Positions 10,175 to 20,140 of a stretch of 27,879 bases of DNA are shown here, in pieces. The stretch is from Chalciporus piperatus (Eukaryota; Basidiomycota; Agaricomycetes; Boletales; Boletaceae), in NCBI GenBank assembly GCA_038093975.1, contig JBBPTG010000295.1, positions 1-27,879 of the forward strand, written 5' to 3'. The notes under the pieces were generated by a model, which saw only the letters and a program-made list of their open reading frames with translations, was not told the origin of the DNA and did not search any database. Within the stretch, counting starts at the first letter, position 1. Every line of letters starts with the position of its first letter. The translations under genes and the position numbers were made by a program.

Positions 10175-11600
10175 GGCCAGCCGATCACCAATTAGGCCGT
10201 GCTCTACTGGCCGGCTAACGATTGGCCGCTGGTGTATGGTCACCTAGGTTAGGGATCGGCTAGTAATAGAATGTACACGTAGAGTAGGGATCAGCCAATG
10301 TACCATTGTGCCCTGGCAGTGGGAATGGCCAACACAAAGGTTCCCTGAGGTAGGACCTGGCCGACTGGTGCTAATTACCCAGTCCTGCCTGCATCAGGGT
10401 TCGGCCCATAGAGAATAGGGATAGGCCGATGTGTAAACCCTCCATGTGTAGGGAGCGGCCGATGCAGGAAATGTTTAGGGGTGGGCATTGGCCACTGAAT
10501 CATGTCTCCTACAGCAGGCATGGCCGATAGATTGAGTGTCAATGTGTAGGGATGGGCCGATGGGTTGAGCCTCAATGTGTAGGAATGGGCCGATGCAATC
10601 AGTGTCAATGTGTAGGGATGGGCCGATGCATTGAGCCTCAATGCGTAGGGATGGGCCGATATACCTATTGTCACTAGGTAGGCATGGGCCGATGCAATCA
10701 GTCTCAATGTGTAGGAATGGGCCGATGCATTGAGGCTCAATGTGTAGGAATGGGCCGATGCAATCAGTGTCAATGTGTAGCGATGGGCCGATGCATTGAG
10801 CCTCAATGCGTAGGAATGGGCCGATATACCTATTGTCACTAGGTAGGGATGGGCCGATGCAATCAGCGTCAATGTGTAGGGATGGGCCGATGCAATCACT
10901 GTCAATGTGTAGGGATCGGCCGATGCATTGAGGCTCAATGTGTAGGAATGGGCCGATGCAATGAGCCTCAATGCTTAGGAATGGGCCGATATTCCTATTG
11001 TCACTAGGTAGGGGCGGGCCGATGTAAAGTCAGTCCATTGGTAGGAATGGGCCAATATACTTATTGTCACTAGGTAGGAATGGGCCGATGCAATCAGGGT
11101 CAATGTGTAGGAATGGGCCAATGGGTTGAGCCTTAATGCGTAGGAATGGGCCGATGCAATGAGCCTCAATGCGTAGGAATGGGCCGATATACCTATTGTC
11201 ACTAGGTAGGGGCGGGCCGATGTAAAGTTAGTCCATTGGTAGGAATGGGCCAATATACTTATTGTCACTAGGTAGGAATGGGCCGATGCAATCAGCGTTG
11301 ATGTGTAGGGATGGGCCAATGGGTTGAGCCTCAATGCGTAGGAGTGGGCCGATATACCTATTGTCACTAGGCAGGAATGGGCCGATGCAATCAGTGTCAA
11401 TGTGTAGGAATGGGCCAATGGGTTGAGCCTCAATGCGTAGGAATGGGCCGATATACCTATTGTCACTAGGCAGGAATGGGCCGATGCAATCAGTGTCACT
11501 AGGTAGGGATGGGCCGATGCATTGATTGTAAATATGTAGGAACAGGGTAATGCAAACCTTGTCCTTGAGTAGGCATGGGCTGATCTAAAGCAAGCCACTA
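10175..11600 (+). repeat. Left inverted arm of KDZ element with 33-bp minisatellite
   Basis: The outer ~340 bp is unique and matches the right arm in inverted orientation. From about 10515 to 11600 a 33-bp unit (core TGGGCCGATGCA...CAATGTGTAGG) repeats about 30 times with variants, some ending in ATTGTCACTAGG. The GGCCGAT core also recurs at irregular spacing in the unique part, the behaviour expected of subterminal transposase-binding motifs. Because the period is a multiple of three, long frames run through it, but they are not genes. Confidence 0.85.
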
Positions 11601-11689
11601 GGCATACTCCGGAATCACTAAGAAGCTCTGATCAATCAATCAAAGACCCTAATTGATTCCCGAGGTCCAGACTCACCCTCGCCCAGCCA

Positions 11690-11767
11690 GCCCCATTGGC
11701 CAATCCTGACGGCCGACTGATGATTGAGATCGCCTTCCAATCCTCTGAATCTATATCTAACGTCGCC
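11690..11767 (+). promoter_or_regulatory. Putative promoter of the Zn2Cys6-like gene
   Basis: The palindromic ATTGGCCAAT (CCAAT box on both strands, about 11694-11703) and a weak TATA-like CTATATC (about 11750) lie just upstream of the GCCATGG start at 11768. This is the first non-repetitive DNA inside the left arm. Confidence 0.35.
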
Positions 11768-12409
11768 ATGGACCCCTCTAGCAGCCGAAATGCTCTCGAA
11801 TATCTTGCTCGCCCACAGCTCAGGGAGATCGACGATCTCGCCCATCGTCGCACCTGGGCACACATGGTTTTGCAGGCAGCGGTACAAAGCTGTTCTTCAG
11901 ATCGTCTATCATTCGACTGATCATCCTCTAGCTGACTGCAGGCATTATGTCTCCCAGTGCCTCCCCATTTTCCCCACCTGTCTTGGACGCCATCCGCGAC
12001 TCACTGGACATAGTTGCGTCACGCGTCTCAGGGTTGGCCTCTGCTGCCAACCCACCGGCCCCCCCTGCTCCCATGAGCCCATCAACCCCTCGGCCGATTC
12101 TTCGGTCACCTGTTGATCTCCCTCTCGCTGGACCATCGAACCTATGGCTGCCGCCTAGGGGCCTTGAGGCTGTATTGGGAATGGAGGTTCAAAGTAGAGA
12201 GCTATGTGAACAGTGTGAGGCAGCCGACGAGCTCTTGTGCAATGGAGGCTCATTGGCTCGGCCTTGTCATCGGTGCCTTGCTGAGGGTCTGCCATGTAGT
12301 ATGTCCACCCCTACACAGACCCTGCCCACCAGCTTGAGAAAGCGGCCGAGGAACCATTGTGAGTCAGCTAGTTACTTCTCCTCTTCATCGGCTCACAATC
12401 TTTGCAGAA
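11768..12409 (+). CDS. Zn2Cys6-like zinc-cluster protein, KDZ cargo
   Basis: Start at GCCATGG (11768). Exon 1 runs 11768-11881; a 50-bp GT-AG intron (branch GACTGAT) leads to exon 2 (11932-12358). A second intron (12359-12407, GTGAGT...TTTGCAG) creates a TAA stop across the junction, giving about 180 residues; if it is retained, the frame runs on to 12429. A proline-rich middle precedes six cysteines near residues 130-160 spaced C-x2-C-x7-C-x8-C-x2-C-x6-C, close to the fungal Gal4-type binuclear cluster but with one extra residue and few basic residues. A basic KRPR stretch follows. A role as a DNA-binding regulator or transposition accessory is inferred. A 110-bp piece of this gene is duplicated in the right arm at 23705-23813. 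Confidence 0.6.
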
Positions 12410-12597
12410 TACTTTGTTATGCTTCTTAGATACATGCTCATGATTATGTTTCATTCTCATCGTGCATTTCGACTACAATGTACTGTAATATTAGGTTTAC
12501 TCAATGTTGAGTGTTTATCAGGGCCGGCTGCATTTGCTCACTGTGATACGAATTTCGGCTGGAGTACAAGTCCTTCGGCTGGCATATGTAGAATATT
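12410..12597. other. Intergenic gap between convergent genes
   Basis: Tail-to-tail spacer between the Zn2Cys6-like gene and the minus-strand unknown gene; AT-rich, with no motif seen. If the second intron of the zinc-cluster gene is retained, its frame reaches 12429. Confidence 0.4.
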
Positions 12598-13562
12598 CTA
12601 CCTATCCCCAGACTCTTCTGCATGGGTTCTACCCTCCTGCTCACGAATCCATTGGGTGAGCATTATCAACCCTCTCGCCCTGTTCCATGTCAGCACCAAG
12701 CTCCTATTCATTTCTCGTAAAGTCATGGCTGCCTCCACGAATTGCCCATGCAAGCTCTGTTGCATCTCGTCGATGTCGCCCTGAAGCCCAGAGCTATTAT
12801 CAGCATTCTGAGCAAGGGCGAGCGGTCCCTATTCCAGATTTTGAGTACCCATGGTGCTAACCCAAGATACTTCTGGTAACTCACCCCGAAGAAAGCCTCT
12901 GCCGGCCCGATGAAGTCCCCGAACTCCTGCCGACGATAGTCAGCAGGCAAGCCGTTGCTGCCTTCTAACCACCACTTGTGCTGCAAATCCATGGCCGACA
13001 ATGCTCGGCCGCACCTCAGCGATGTTTGTTGCATTATATGCAATTGGCTCCCAGGTGTCATTGAAATTTCCTGGCGGAGCTGGCCATCCTCTAGATCGCT
13101 CACAATAATCAGCAAGATGACCCGATCCAACAGAGGGATGTGTGGCAGATCGTTGTGAGCGATTGATTTGTATGCCATCAACCGATTCACTACAGCCTAT
13201 TGTTTGGCTGTTAACAATCCTGCAGGAAGTGTGCAAATCCATACTCACCACTTCCTCCCTCAGGGAGACCATTGCTGCAGGAGGCCATTGTCCTGCCTCT
13301 CCAACGGCTGCCTGTAATCTGCAGCCGAAGTACACCAACAAAGTGTATGTTTCAACTTTAGTGAGCATCAGATGTTTGATGGAGAAGGCTGACCTTCGGC
13401 CAGGCTATCTTTGCTCCAGAGTCCAAGCACATGGGTTTCCCACGCCTGTCATGGATGTATTCCCAAAGTGTCGGCCGGATATTGATAGCGCATTGGAGCC
13501 GAGGAACCGAGGAACCGACCCGAAGGACCCGGCGGCCCCAAAGGACCCGCAGACGCTCCCAT
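12598..13562 (-). CDS. Unrecognised spliced gene, KDZ cargo, probable frameshift in exon 1
   Basis: Proposed exons 13562-13394, 13311-13249, 13196-12885 and 12807-12598. Introns of 82, 52 and 77 bp have GT-AG ends and keep phase 0. The start ATG at 13562 opens a Gly/Pro-rich segment (GPLGPPGPSG). Exon 1 needs a 1-bp shift near 13475 to stay open, so the gene may be decayed or the start misplaced. The third exon has a WWLEGSNGLPADYRRQEFGDF stretch; the last is helical (DIDEMQQSLHGQFVEAAMTL) and ends in a stop at 12598-12600. No family is recognised. Its 5' end is 46 bp from the TET/JBP start, head to head. Confidence 0.45.
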
Positions 13563-13608
13563 TTCTACCTATCTGTCGAGGGTTACACCACGACTCCCTT
13601 GATTTACT

Positions 13609-14920
13609 ATGGACCCACCTCATGTTACCTCCGAGGAATTAACTGATACCAACTTCGCCCTCTATCTCAACGATCTGTTGGCAACCTATGTCCAGGCACG
13701 TTTTCGGGAGGAGGTGCTGCGCTTCCGCAATCAAACCACCGAACCTGTCTTGCCAGATGTTCAAATTCCTGTTAATGCTGTCATTGAGGCCGAACGCATG
13801 GTGGTTGCGATGGTTTCAGCCTTCAGCCGTCCAGGCAAGCTATTATCCATGAAAGGCCATTCAGGCAGCTGATGTTCGGCCGCAGTCCGCCTGGATATTC
13901 AAGCAGAACAACTTGCATCGGTTCTAGGATATATCGAGTCTGGCATAAATCCAGATCACGAACAAAGGATTTCCGAGCGGCTTCCCTCCCTTCCGACCAC
14001 TTTCATAGATTCGCCTTGCATTGTCACAGATCAAGCTGGCCGCATCCTACTTTGGTATCTCCCATCACCACTCACCTCCGAATTTCAGGTAGGCCTAGTC
14101 TGCTGAATGTGTCTTTTCAAGCCTCACTTGGCTGCCTAGTCATGGGTGCATAACACTCTGCCTGCAATCCAACCGCTTCTCCAATCCACCATCACAACCC
14201 CGCTGTCATCGCGTCATGGTTGGCGGACAGCCAATGCCCTCTTTTCCCAGGAAGCTGCATTCCAGGGGTCATTGAACATCTCGCCTGGCTGGTTTCCCCA
14301 AGCTCATAATGTATGTCCAATTCACCTTGATTTATTCAATTCAACGACCTGATCTCTTGCAGGCCAGTAACTCAAGTCCAGCGCCGTCTGTCAACCTAGC
14401 AGACCCGAGCCTTGCGGCTTGGTTAGAAGACATGTTGGTCCCAAACGCGATCCTCTCGGCCGCCTACAGTATTATGCATCCCAGGGCTTACCAATCTGCA
14501 AGGGTGGCTCAGGGAAGGTTGGCCACATGGGCCTTAACGAGCGGCCGGACGGAGATGACTGCCATCATGAGGCAGTGGGGCTCGGTCTTCAATGCCATGT
14601 CGGTCATGGTCAATCGAGCCACTCCTTTGCATCGAGACTCGGGATCTATGTCACAGGGGTTAGATCTGCTGGCATCCTTTGGTGACTATGATCCTGGCTT
14701 AACAATGGAGCTGCCTACGCTCGGCATGACCCTTCATTATCCTCCAGGCACCGTGGTAGCATTTTCTGGGCGGATCATCCGGCATGGAGTTCCTGTGGTT
14801 CAAGGAAGTCGGGTTTGCTTGGCATACTACATGAGGGAGAACGTTCAACAGGCCATGAACCTCTTCGATGTAGATTGGGTCAATGTAGATGACGTAGAAA
14901 ATCTTGTCCACCGTACTTGA
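13609..14920 (+). CDS. TET/JBP-family Fe(II)/2-oxoglutarate dioxygenase (KDZ-linked)
   Basis: Four exons, 13609-13834, 13886-14088, 14140-14310 and 14363-14920, join in frame to 385 residues. Introns are 51, 51 and 52 bp; the first is GC-AG (donor AG|GCAAGC, branch CTGAT). The double-stranded beta-helix lies in the C-terminal half: GSLNISPGWFPQAHN near residue 186-200, HRD (His290, Asp292) as Fe ligands, then PPGTVVAFSG, His341 as third ligand and Arg350 (GSRVCLAYYM) for 2-oxoglutarate. This is the TET/JBP pattern of mushroom KDZ elements. Family members oxidise methyl groups on DNA bases (5-methylcytosine or thymine), so a nuclear DNA-modifying role is inferred; the substrate here is unknown. 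An in-frame stop precedes the ATG. The gene ends one base from the convergent transposase stop. No disabling mutation was found. Confidence 0.85.
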
Positions 14921-15397
14921 ACTAACCCTGACAATGATCTCTGAGCCTGGCATACATCCTTTTCTGTCTGTCTGCATATGCCCCGGCTCCCACCCTTCCC
15001 TGTTCTTTCGCATTGTTCCCTTTTTCGCTCCAATCGCCTGCCTTATGAGCAAAGAAGTTCGCGGTCCAAACCTTTTCTTGAACCAAAAGCTCAGTTTCTT
15101 CTTTCCATCTATCTCTTTGGGCCTTTGCTCTGAGCCAATGCACCCGATAGACTAGCATAGAGATTCAGCCGAGCCGAGAAGCAGAGAAGCACTCTCACAT
15201 TCGGACATCCAGTTACTCATGACCACGTCCCTCGGTATATCCATGGTCCAGAACCAAGCGAGGGTATCATCTCGATGTCCACGAGCATTCGGATTGCTCA
15301 CGGCCGTTGACACCTTCAAGTCTTTCTTGCTGATCGGCCGATACTTCTCCAAGTCTTCCTGGCTAGCGTCCAAGTCTTGTAATGCTTTCCTGGCTGC

Positions 15398-15400
15398 TCA
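15398..15400 (-). other. In-frame TGA in the KDZ transposase
   Basis: The frame continues as clear transposase sequence on both sides (VAIY, stop, AARKALQDL). The family usually has arginine at this spot; CGA to TGA is a single C-to-T change at a CpG. Confidence 0.7.
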
Positions 15401-17929
15401 ATAAATGGCCACATTCTTTTTCACTGTTTCCTCGACCATGGTCACCCTTGACCATGCCCGTGTTGTTATGGTGGAACTCCCAGCATGCCTGACCTCGGTC
15501 TGAAAGAGGACTGCCTTGTCTGCCAGATCCAGACGAATTTCATGGAGGGCATCGTTTACTTGGCCTATCCGCAACTTTTTCCCCTTGTCTGCCACATCCT
15601 GCAACCCATGCGCAGTGCAAAACTTCCAGCCGAGGGTCGATGGCAAAGGAACATCTGGAACGTCAGCCAATGCTCTATCTCTCTGATCTTTATCCTCCCA
15701 GAGTTCGTCATCGGCCGCATTGGTCGCTTCTTGCTCTAGATCGTTTTCCAGATCGCTTGACTCTCCCACATCCCCCCAGAATGCGGCTGTCTCTGTAATA
15801 AAAGCATGGATAAGCCCAGCCAACCTTTCCTTCTTTTGGGTGATCATCAATTGCTGTTGTTCAGTCGGTTGAATTGAAAGCCTGCGGCTCTCTGATGCCC
15901 AACCGAGTTTCATCTCCTGTAGCTGCATACCGCATGTGATCAATGACACTGCCTGATTTCTGCCACCTTGACTACTCTGTAGCAGCTGAAGCTCGATTGC
16001 CTTGGCCGATGGTGCTGGGATTCCAATCAATTCGATACACTCTTTTTGGCTCAGTAGGACTGGCCACAAATCTTTTTTCAAATGCACCTCGTAGACGTCC
16101 ATGACCGTCGGGTCCTTCACTCTCTTTCTGTGAGCCTGATCTTCCAAAGCTTGCCACTCATTTTTTTCCGCCTCTGGAATGCCATCATCCAACTCTTGGA
16201 AAGCTTTCTCGGCTTCGACAAGCCCTTTGACTGCTTGCTTGTGTTTTCTCTTGAGACTCTGAGCTACAAATCCGAGGCGTTAGGCGATCTGTCATTACAG
16301 AATGCAGGTCACCCACCCATCCTTATCATTTTGACAAAGTTGGAGTCGGCCATTTGGAAGTCCAGCAATTCCCGTCTGTGAGGGCTGCTCATTCCTCTTG
16401 TGGATGGGGACACAATGTTCAAGTTTGCCCACAAGGTTTCGATTATCTCCCCATCCACCTGCCCTGCCCCTCGGATAAAGTTGGGTGCGTATCTCTGGAA
16501 ACATTCAGCCTGATGACCATGCACATGCCATATGCCTATCCCTGGCACCAACTCCACGGCCGATGGTATTTTGACATATTCGTTGCCCTTGAGCCGCAGC
16601 CTCAGCCGCTTCATGTATTGGCAATTGATGTCCAAGAAGAGGATCACCCTTTGAATGCCAGCCATGTTGTATTCCAGCGCATGTGCCAATGCATAATCAA
16701 TATTGACCTGCCTGTTATTGTGGTCAATGCATATGTTTCTCGGTCGGCGGCCAAACTTGTTACCTCTCACCCTTCTGGAAGTCCACCACTGCATGGGGAA
16801 TGAAGCATCCATGTCTAGCACACGCGCACCCCCCGATTCCTGTGGCCTCTAACTTTTGTCGGTTGGCATTGGCCTGATTGACTGCTCGATGGTTGTTACA
16901 GTTCGACTTCTGCCCGACGCAGTCAGCAATGTCTTTGAAAGCCAACATGTCAATACCTCGACGGGATGATTCGTGACTTCAAGGTACTCCTTGTATCTCT
17001 GGCTTTCTACCATAAACCCTGTCCCAGGCATCAGCCATACTTGGTCATCAGGCCTCTTGTCAGGCAAATGCTCTGCCTTGAAATTGCCGTCCATAACGAT
17101 GGTTCGGGTGATCATCTACCTTTAGGATCATGAGATGCTAGTGCATCGGTCAAGGTTGCTAATACACTCACGGAGCCACTCCCCCAACACAATTAATGTC
17201 CATGTTGATCCCTGGCTGAGGGCATGCCGGACAGAACAAAGCCAGAGCACCCAATCCAGGAGACCCCTTGGTATGCCCATATCCATTCCACTTGAGCAGC
17301 TTTAACAGCCTCCATAGTCGAGCGGCACAGATGAGCTCTCGATATCGGTTCTGTTATCACTATTAGCTGGGCTTCGGCTGGGCTTCGGCTGAGCAATAAA
17401 GCCACCCACAGGCACCAAATGTGGGAATGCATTCATCAGGAAAAACCATTTCCCTATATAGAAGGGGTCTTATCTATATAGAGCTATGGTTGCTATAGGA
17501 CCTTCTATATTACTATATATTATTCTGCAAGTGACATAGAGCACTTATAAAGTACTATGAGAACTCTCAGATTACTATATAGCTTTTTGAAAGCGATATT
17601 GAGTACTATAAAGTTCTATAATAACTACCATAGTAAGGTCTGATAAGCGTATTTACTGATCATCTTCAACTTTCACGGAGCCATAGTGATTGAAATGGTA
17701 ATTGTTGGCGAGTGGTATCATATGTGACTATTTGCGCGAGAGGGTGACAATTGTGTCTGTAGCATCAAAAAGAGTGAGCGGCAAGAAAGATAAAAATGGA
17801 GGTAGCGACAAGGATGAGAGATGTTGCGACACAACATACCCAATTCATTGTCATTGGTCCGAGGGTGAGGATGAACGAGTCAAGTCGAGAAACGATGCGA
17901 CACACACGATCGTGTGTGTTGCGTCATCT

Positions 17930-18725
17930 CTCGTCGTCGTCATTGTCAGTCGAGTGAGGGTGAGGGTGAGGGTGAGATGAGGGTGAAGGACGAGGAGACG
18001 AGAACGGGAACGAGAGATGACGACGACACATGATCGTGTGTTGTCGTTGTCGTTGTCGTCTAAGGGCGAGGGGCGAGGGTGAGGTGAGGACAAGGGAAAA
18101 GGAATGAGAACGGGAACGAGAGACAAGACGACACACGCGCTCGTGTGCCGTCGTCGTCTCTCGTCGTCGTCCTCTCCGGTCGAGCGTGAGTGTGAGGGTG
18201 CGACACGGACATGCCAGGGCCGTCTCTCGTCGTCGTCGTCGGCCGAGGGTGAGAGGGTGAGGGTGAGGTGAGGACAAGGGAAAAGGGACGAGAACGAGAG
18301 ACGAGACGACACACACACTCGTGTGTCGTCGTCGTCTCTCGTCGTCGTCCTCTCCGGTCGAGCGTGAGCGTGAGGGCGCGACACGGACGTGCCAGGGCCG
18401 TCTCTCGTCGTCGTCGTCGGCCGAGGGTGAGAGGGTGAGGGTGAGGTGAGGACAAGGGAAAAGGGACGAGAACGAGAGACGAGACGACACACGCGCTCGT
18501 GTGTCGTCGTCATCTCTCGTCGTCGTCCTCTCCGGTCGAGCGTGAGCGTGAGGGCGCGACACGGACGTGCCAGGGCCGTCTCTCGTCGTCGTCGTCGGCC
18601 GAGGGTGAGAGGGTCAGGGTGAGGTGAGGACAAGGGAAAAGGGACGAGAGCGAGAGACGAGACGACACACACGCTCGTGTGTCGTCGTCGTCTCTCGTCA
18701 TCGTCCTCTCCGGTCGAGCGTGTTC
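17930..18725. repeat. About 179-bp satellite with GTCGTC/GAGGGTGAG tracts
   Basis: The segment with GCCAGGGCCGTCTCTC recurs near 18212, 18391 and 18570, giving a ~179-bp period; a partial fourth and fifth unit flank it. Each unit holds a short palindrome (ACACTCGTGTGT-type), a GTCGTC run and a G-rich GAGGGTGAGAGGGTGAGGGTG run. Arginine-rich minus-strand frames over it are a by-product of the repeat. Confidence 0.75.
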
Positions 18726-19000
18726 GCGTTCGCGCGCCATCTCGTTGTCGTCAGTCGAGGGTGAGGTGAGGGTGGACGACGAGGAGGAGGAGTCGTGAGT
18801 TGAGGGATAGGGTGGGAGTGAGGGGGTGCGTGTGCGTCGTGTCGTTCACGCGCCGTCTCGTTCGCGTTCGCGCGCCGTCTCGTCGTCAGTCGAGGGTGAG
18901 GTGAGGGTGGACGAGGAGGAGGAGTCGTTGTGAGTTGAGGGATAGGGTGGGAGTGAGGGGGTGAAGAAGTAGCGACGAGAACGGGAGCGAGAGACGACAC
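18722..19000. repeat. Two-copy ~137-bp repeat
   Basis: TTCGCGTTCGCGCGCC at 18722 and 18860, each followed by GTCGTCAGTCGAGGGTGAGG and a GAGGAGGAGGAGTCGT purine run. It continues directly from the 179-bp satellite. Confidence 0.65.
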
Positions 19001-19333
19001 GACACACGCGATGGGTGTGTGTCGTGTCGTCTCTCGTCCTCGTCCGTTGTGTCATCTGTTGTCGTGTGCGTCGTATCGTTCGTGCGCCGTCGTTTGGGTG
19101 GGATTTTCGTCAGTGCGTAACTGGTGATGTTCGTTGACTTACCACGTACTTGTTTCGAGCCTCGACCTGCTCCATTCGCGCGTCCCGCCCCGTGTTTTGG
19201 TTGTCTGTGGGCTTCGTCAACTCGTCGAGTCGATCTGGTGGCTTGGTGGGGTTTTCTGATGAGTCTTGTGGGGCTTCCTGGTGAGTCTTCAGTCTGCCGG
19301 GTTCGTTCGGTGCATATCCCAGTTGTCGCACTG

Positions 19334-19375
19334 GTGTGGGAAAGCACTGCGGTATACCGCAGTGCTTTCCCACAC
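19334..19375. repeat. Perfect 42-bp palindrome
   Basis: Twenty-one bases (GTGTGGGAAAGCACTGCGGTA) less the last one can be read directly as the left arm; the right arm is its exact reverse complement with no spacer, centred on GGTA|TACC. It could extrude as a cruciform or mark a collapsed inverted-repeat element. Confidence 0.9.
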
Positions 19376-19555
19376 ACCTCAGTCAAGTGTAGGACTAATG
19401 TAGTAAGATTAGTAGGTCACCTTGGAACTTCACGAAAATCTGCGCGAGCGAGTCACGTGACCGTGAACTCGCTGTGTCATTTTTTCCAACTTACTTCTCT
19501 CGACTTCCTACTTACTACTACCTTATCTCTACACCACATCCTCAACACGTCAACA

Positions 19556-20140
19556 ACGCCGGCGTGGGCTCAACAGCCCCGCCAGCATCACGATGTAAGT
19601 GAAAACTTACCCACCACACCATCCGCTCACCTCATTCGCAGCCGCTCGGGCTGTTGGCCTCACCACCATCACCACCTCTCACCTCACCCACCCTCAACTG
19701 GAAAAACAAAGCCGGCGTGGGCTCAACAGCCCCCGCCGGCATCACGATGTGAGTGCCCACCGCCAGTTCACCAACCATCCCATCCACTCACCTCGTTAGC
19801 AGCTGCTCGGGGCTGTCTGCCCACCACCACCTCCCACCTCAGCCCCACTCGAACAACACAAGGCCGGCGCGGGCTCAACAGCCCCGCCAGCACCCAGAAG
19901 TGAGTGTTTGTGCACCCACCAACCCAGCTGCTCACCTCTAACACGAGTCAATAGGCCCACTGGCACCCAAAAGGGTGAGTGTTCGCTCACCCATCAATCC
20001 AACTGCTCACCTCTAACACAGCTGCTTGGGCTGTTCGCCCCACCACCACCTCCCACCTTGATGCCAAAAAAACAGCCCCACTGGCCTCACACTGGCAAGG
20101 TGAGTGTCTACTCACCAACCAACCCACTGACCATTGACTT
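19556..20140 (+). repeat. Tandem units containing paired splice-like signals
   Basis: Four to five degenerate units share CCGGCGTGGGCTCAACAGCC, then a CATCACGAT-type end, GTAAGTG/GTGAGTG, a C-rich stretch with CTCACCTC and an AG, then CTGCTCGGGCTGT and a CACCACCACCTCCCACCT run. Donor-like sites lie near 19594, 19749, 19900, 19975 and 20099. Each unit thus resembles a mini exon plus intron. No protein family is recognisable. Confidence 0.55.

Noticed and set aside
10375..11598. Two long minus-strand frames (about 200 codons each) with SAHSYTLRLNA-type repeats
   Set aside because: They arise because the minisatellite period is 33 bp, a multiple of three; frames stay open on both strands and no conserved protein is implied.
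10500..11600. CRISPR-like regular 33-bp repeats
   Set aside because: Units are head-to-tail variants without unique spacers; the setting is a eukaryotic transposon arm.
13142..13642. 166-codon plus-strand frame upstream of the TET/JBP gene as its possible first exons
   Set aside because: The minus strand gives a better set of splice-consistent exons, and no donor joining it to 13609 in frame was found. A longer TET/JBP N-terminus is not fully excluded.
17851..18672. Arginine/histidine-rich minus-strand frame of 273 codons
   Set aside because: Produced by GTCGTC and GAGGGTGAG satellite units; no stable composition between frames and no start context.
19124..19903. 259-codon plus-strand frame
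   Set aside because: It crosses the perfect palindrome and the repeated mini exon-intron units; no domain seen.
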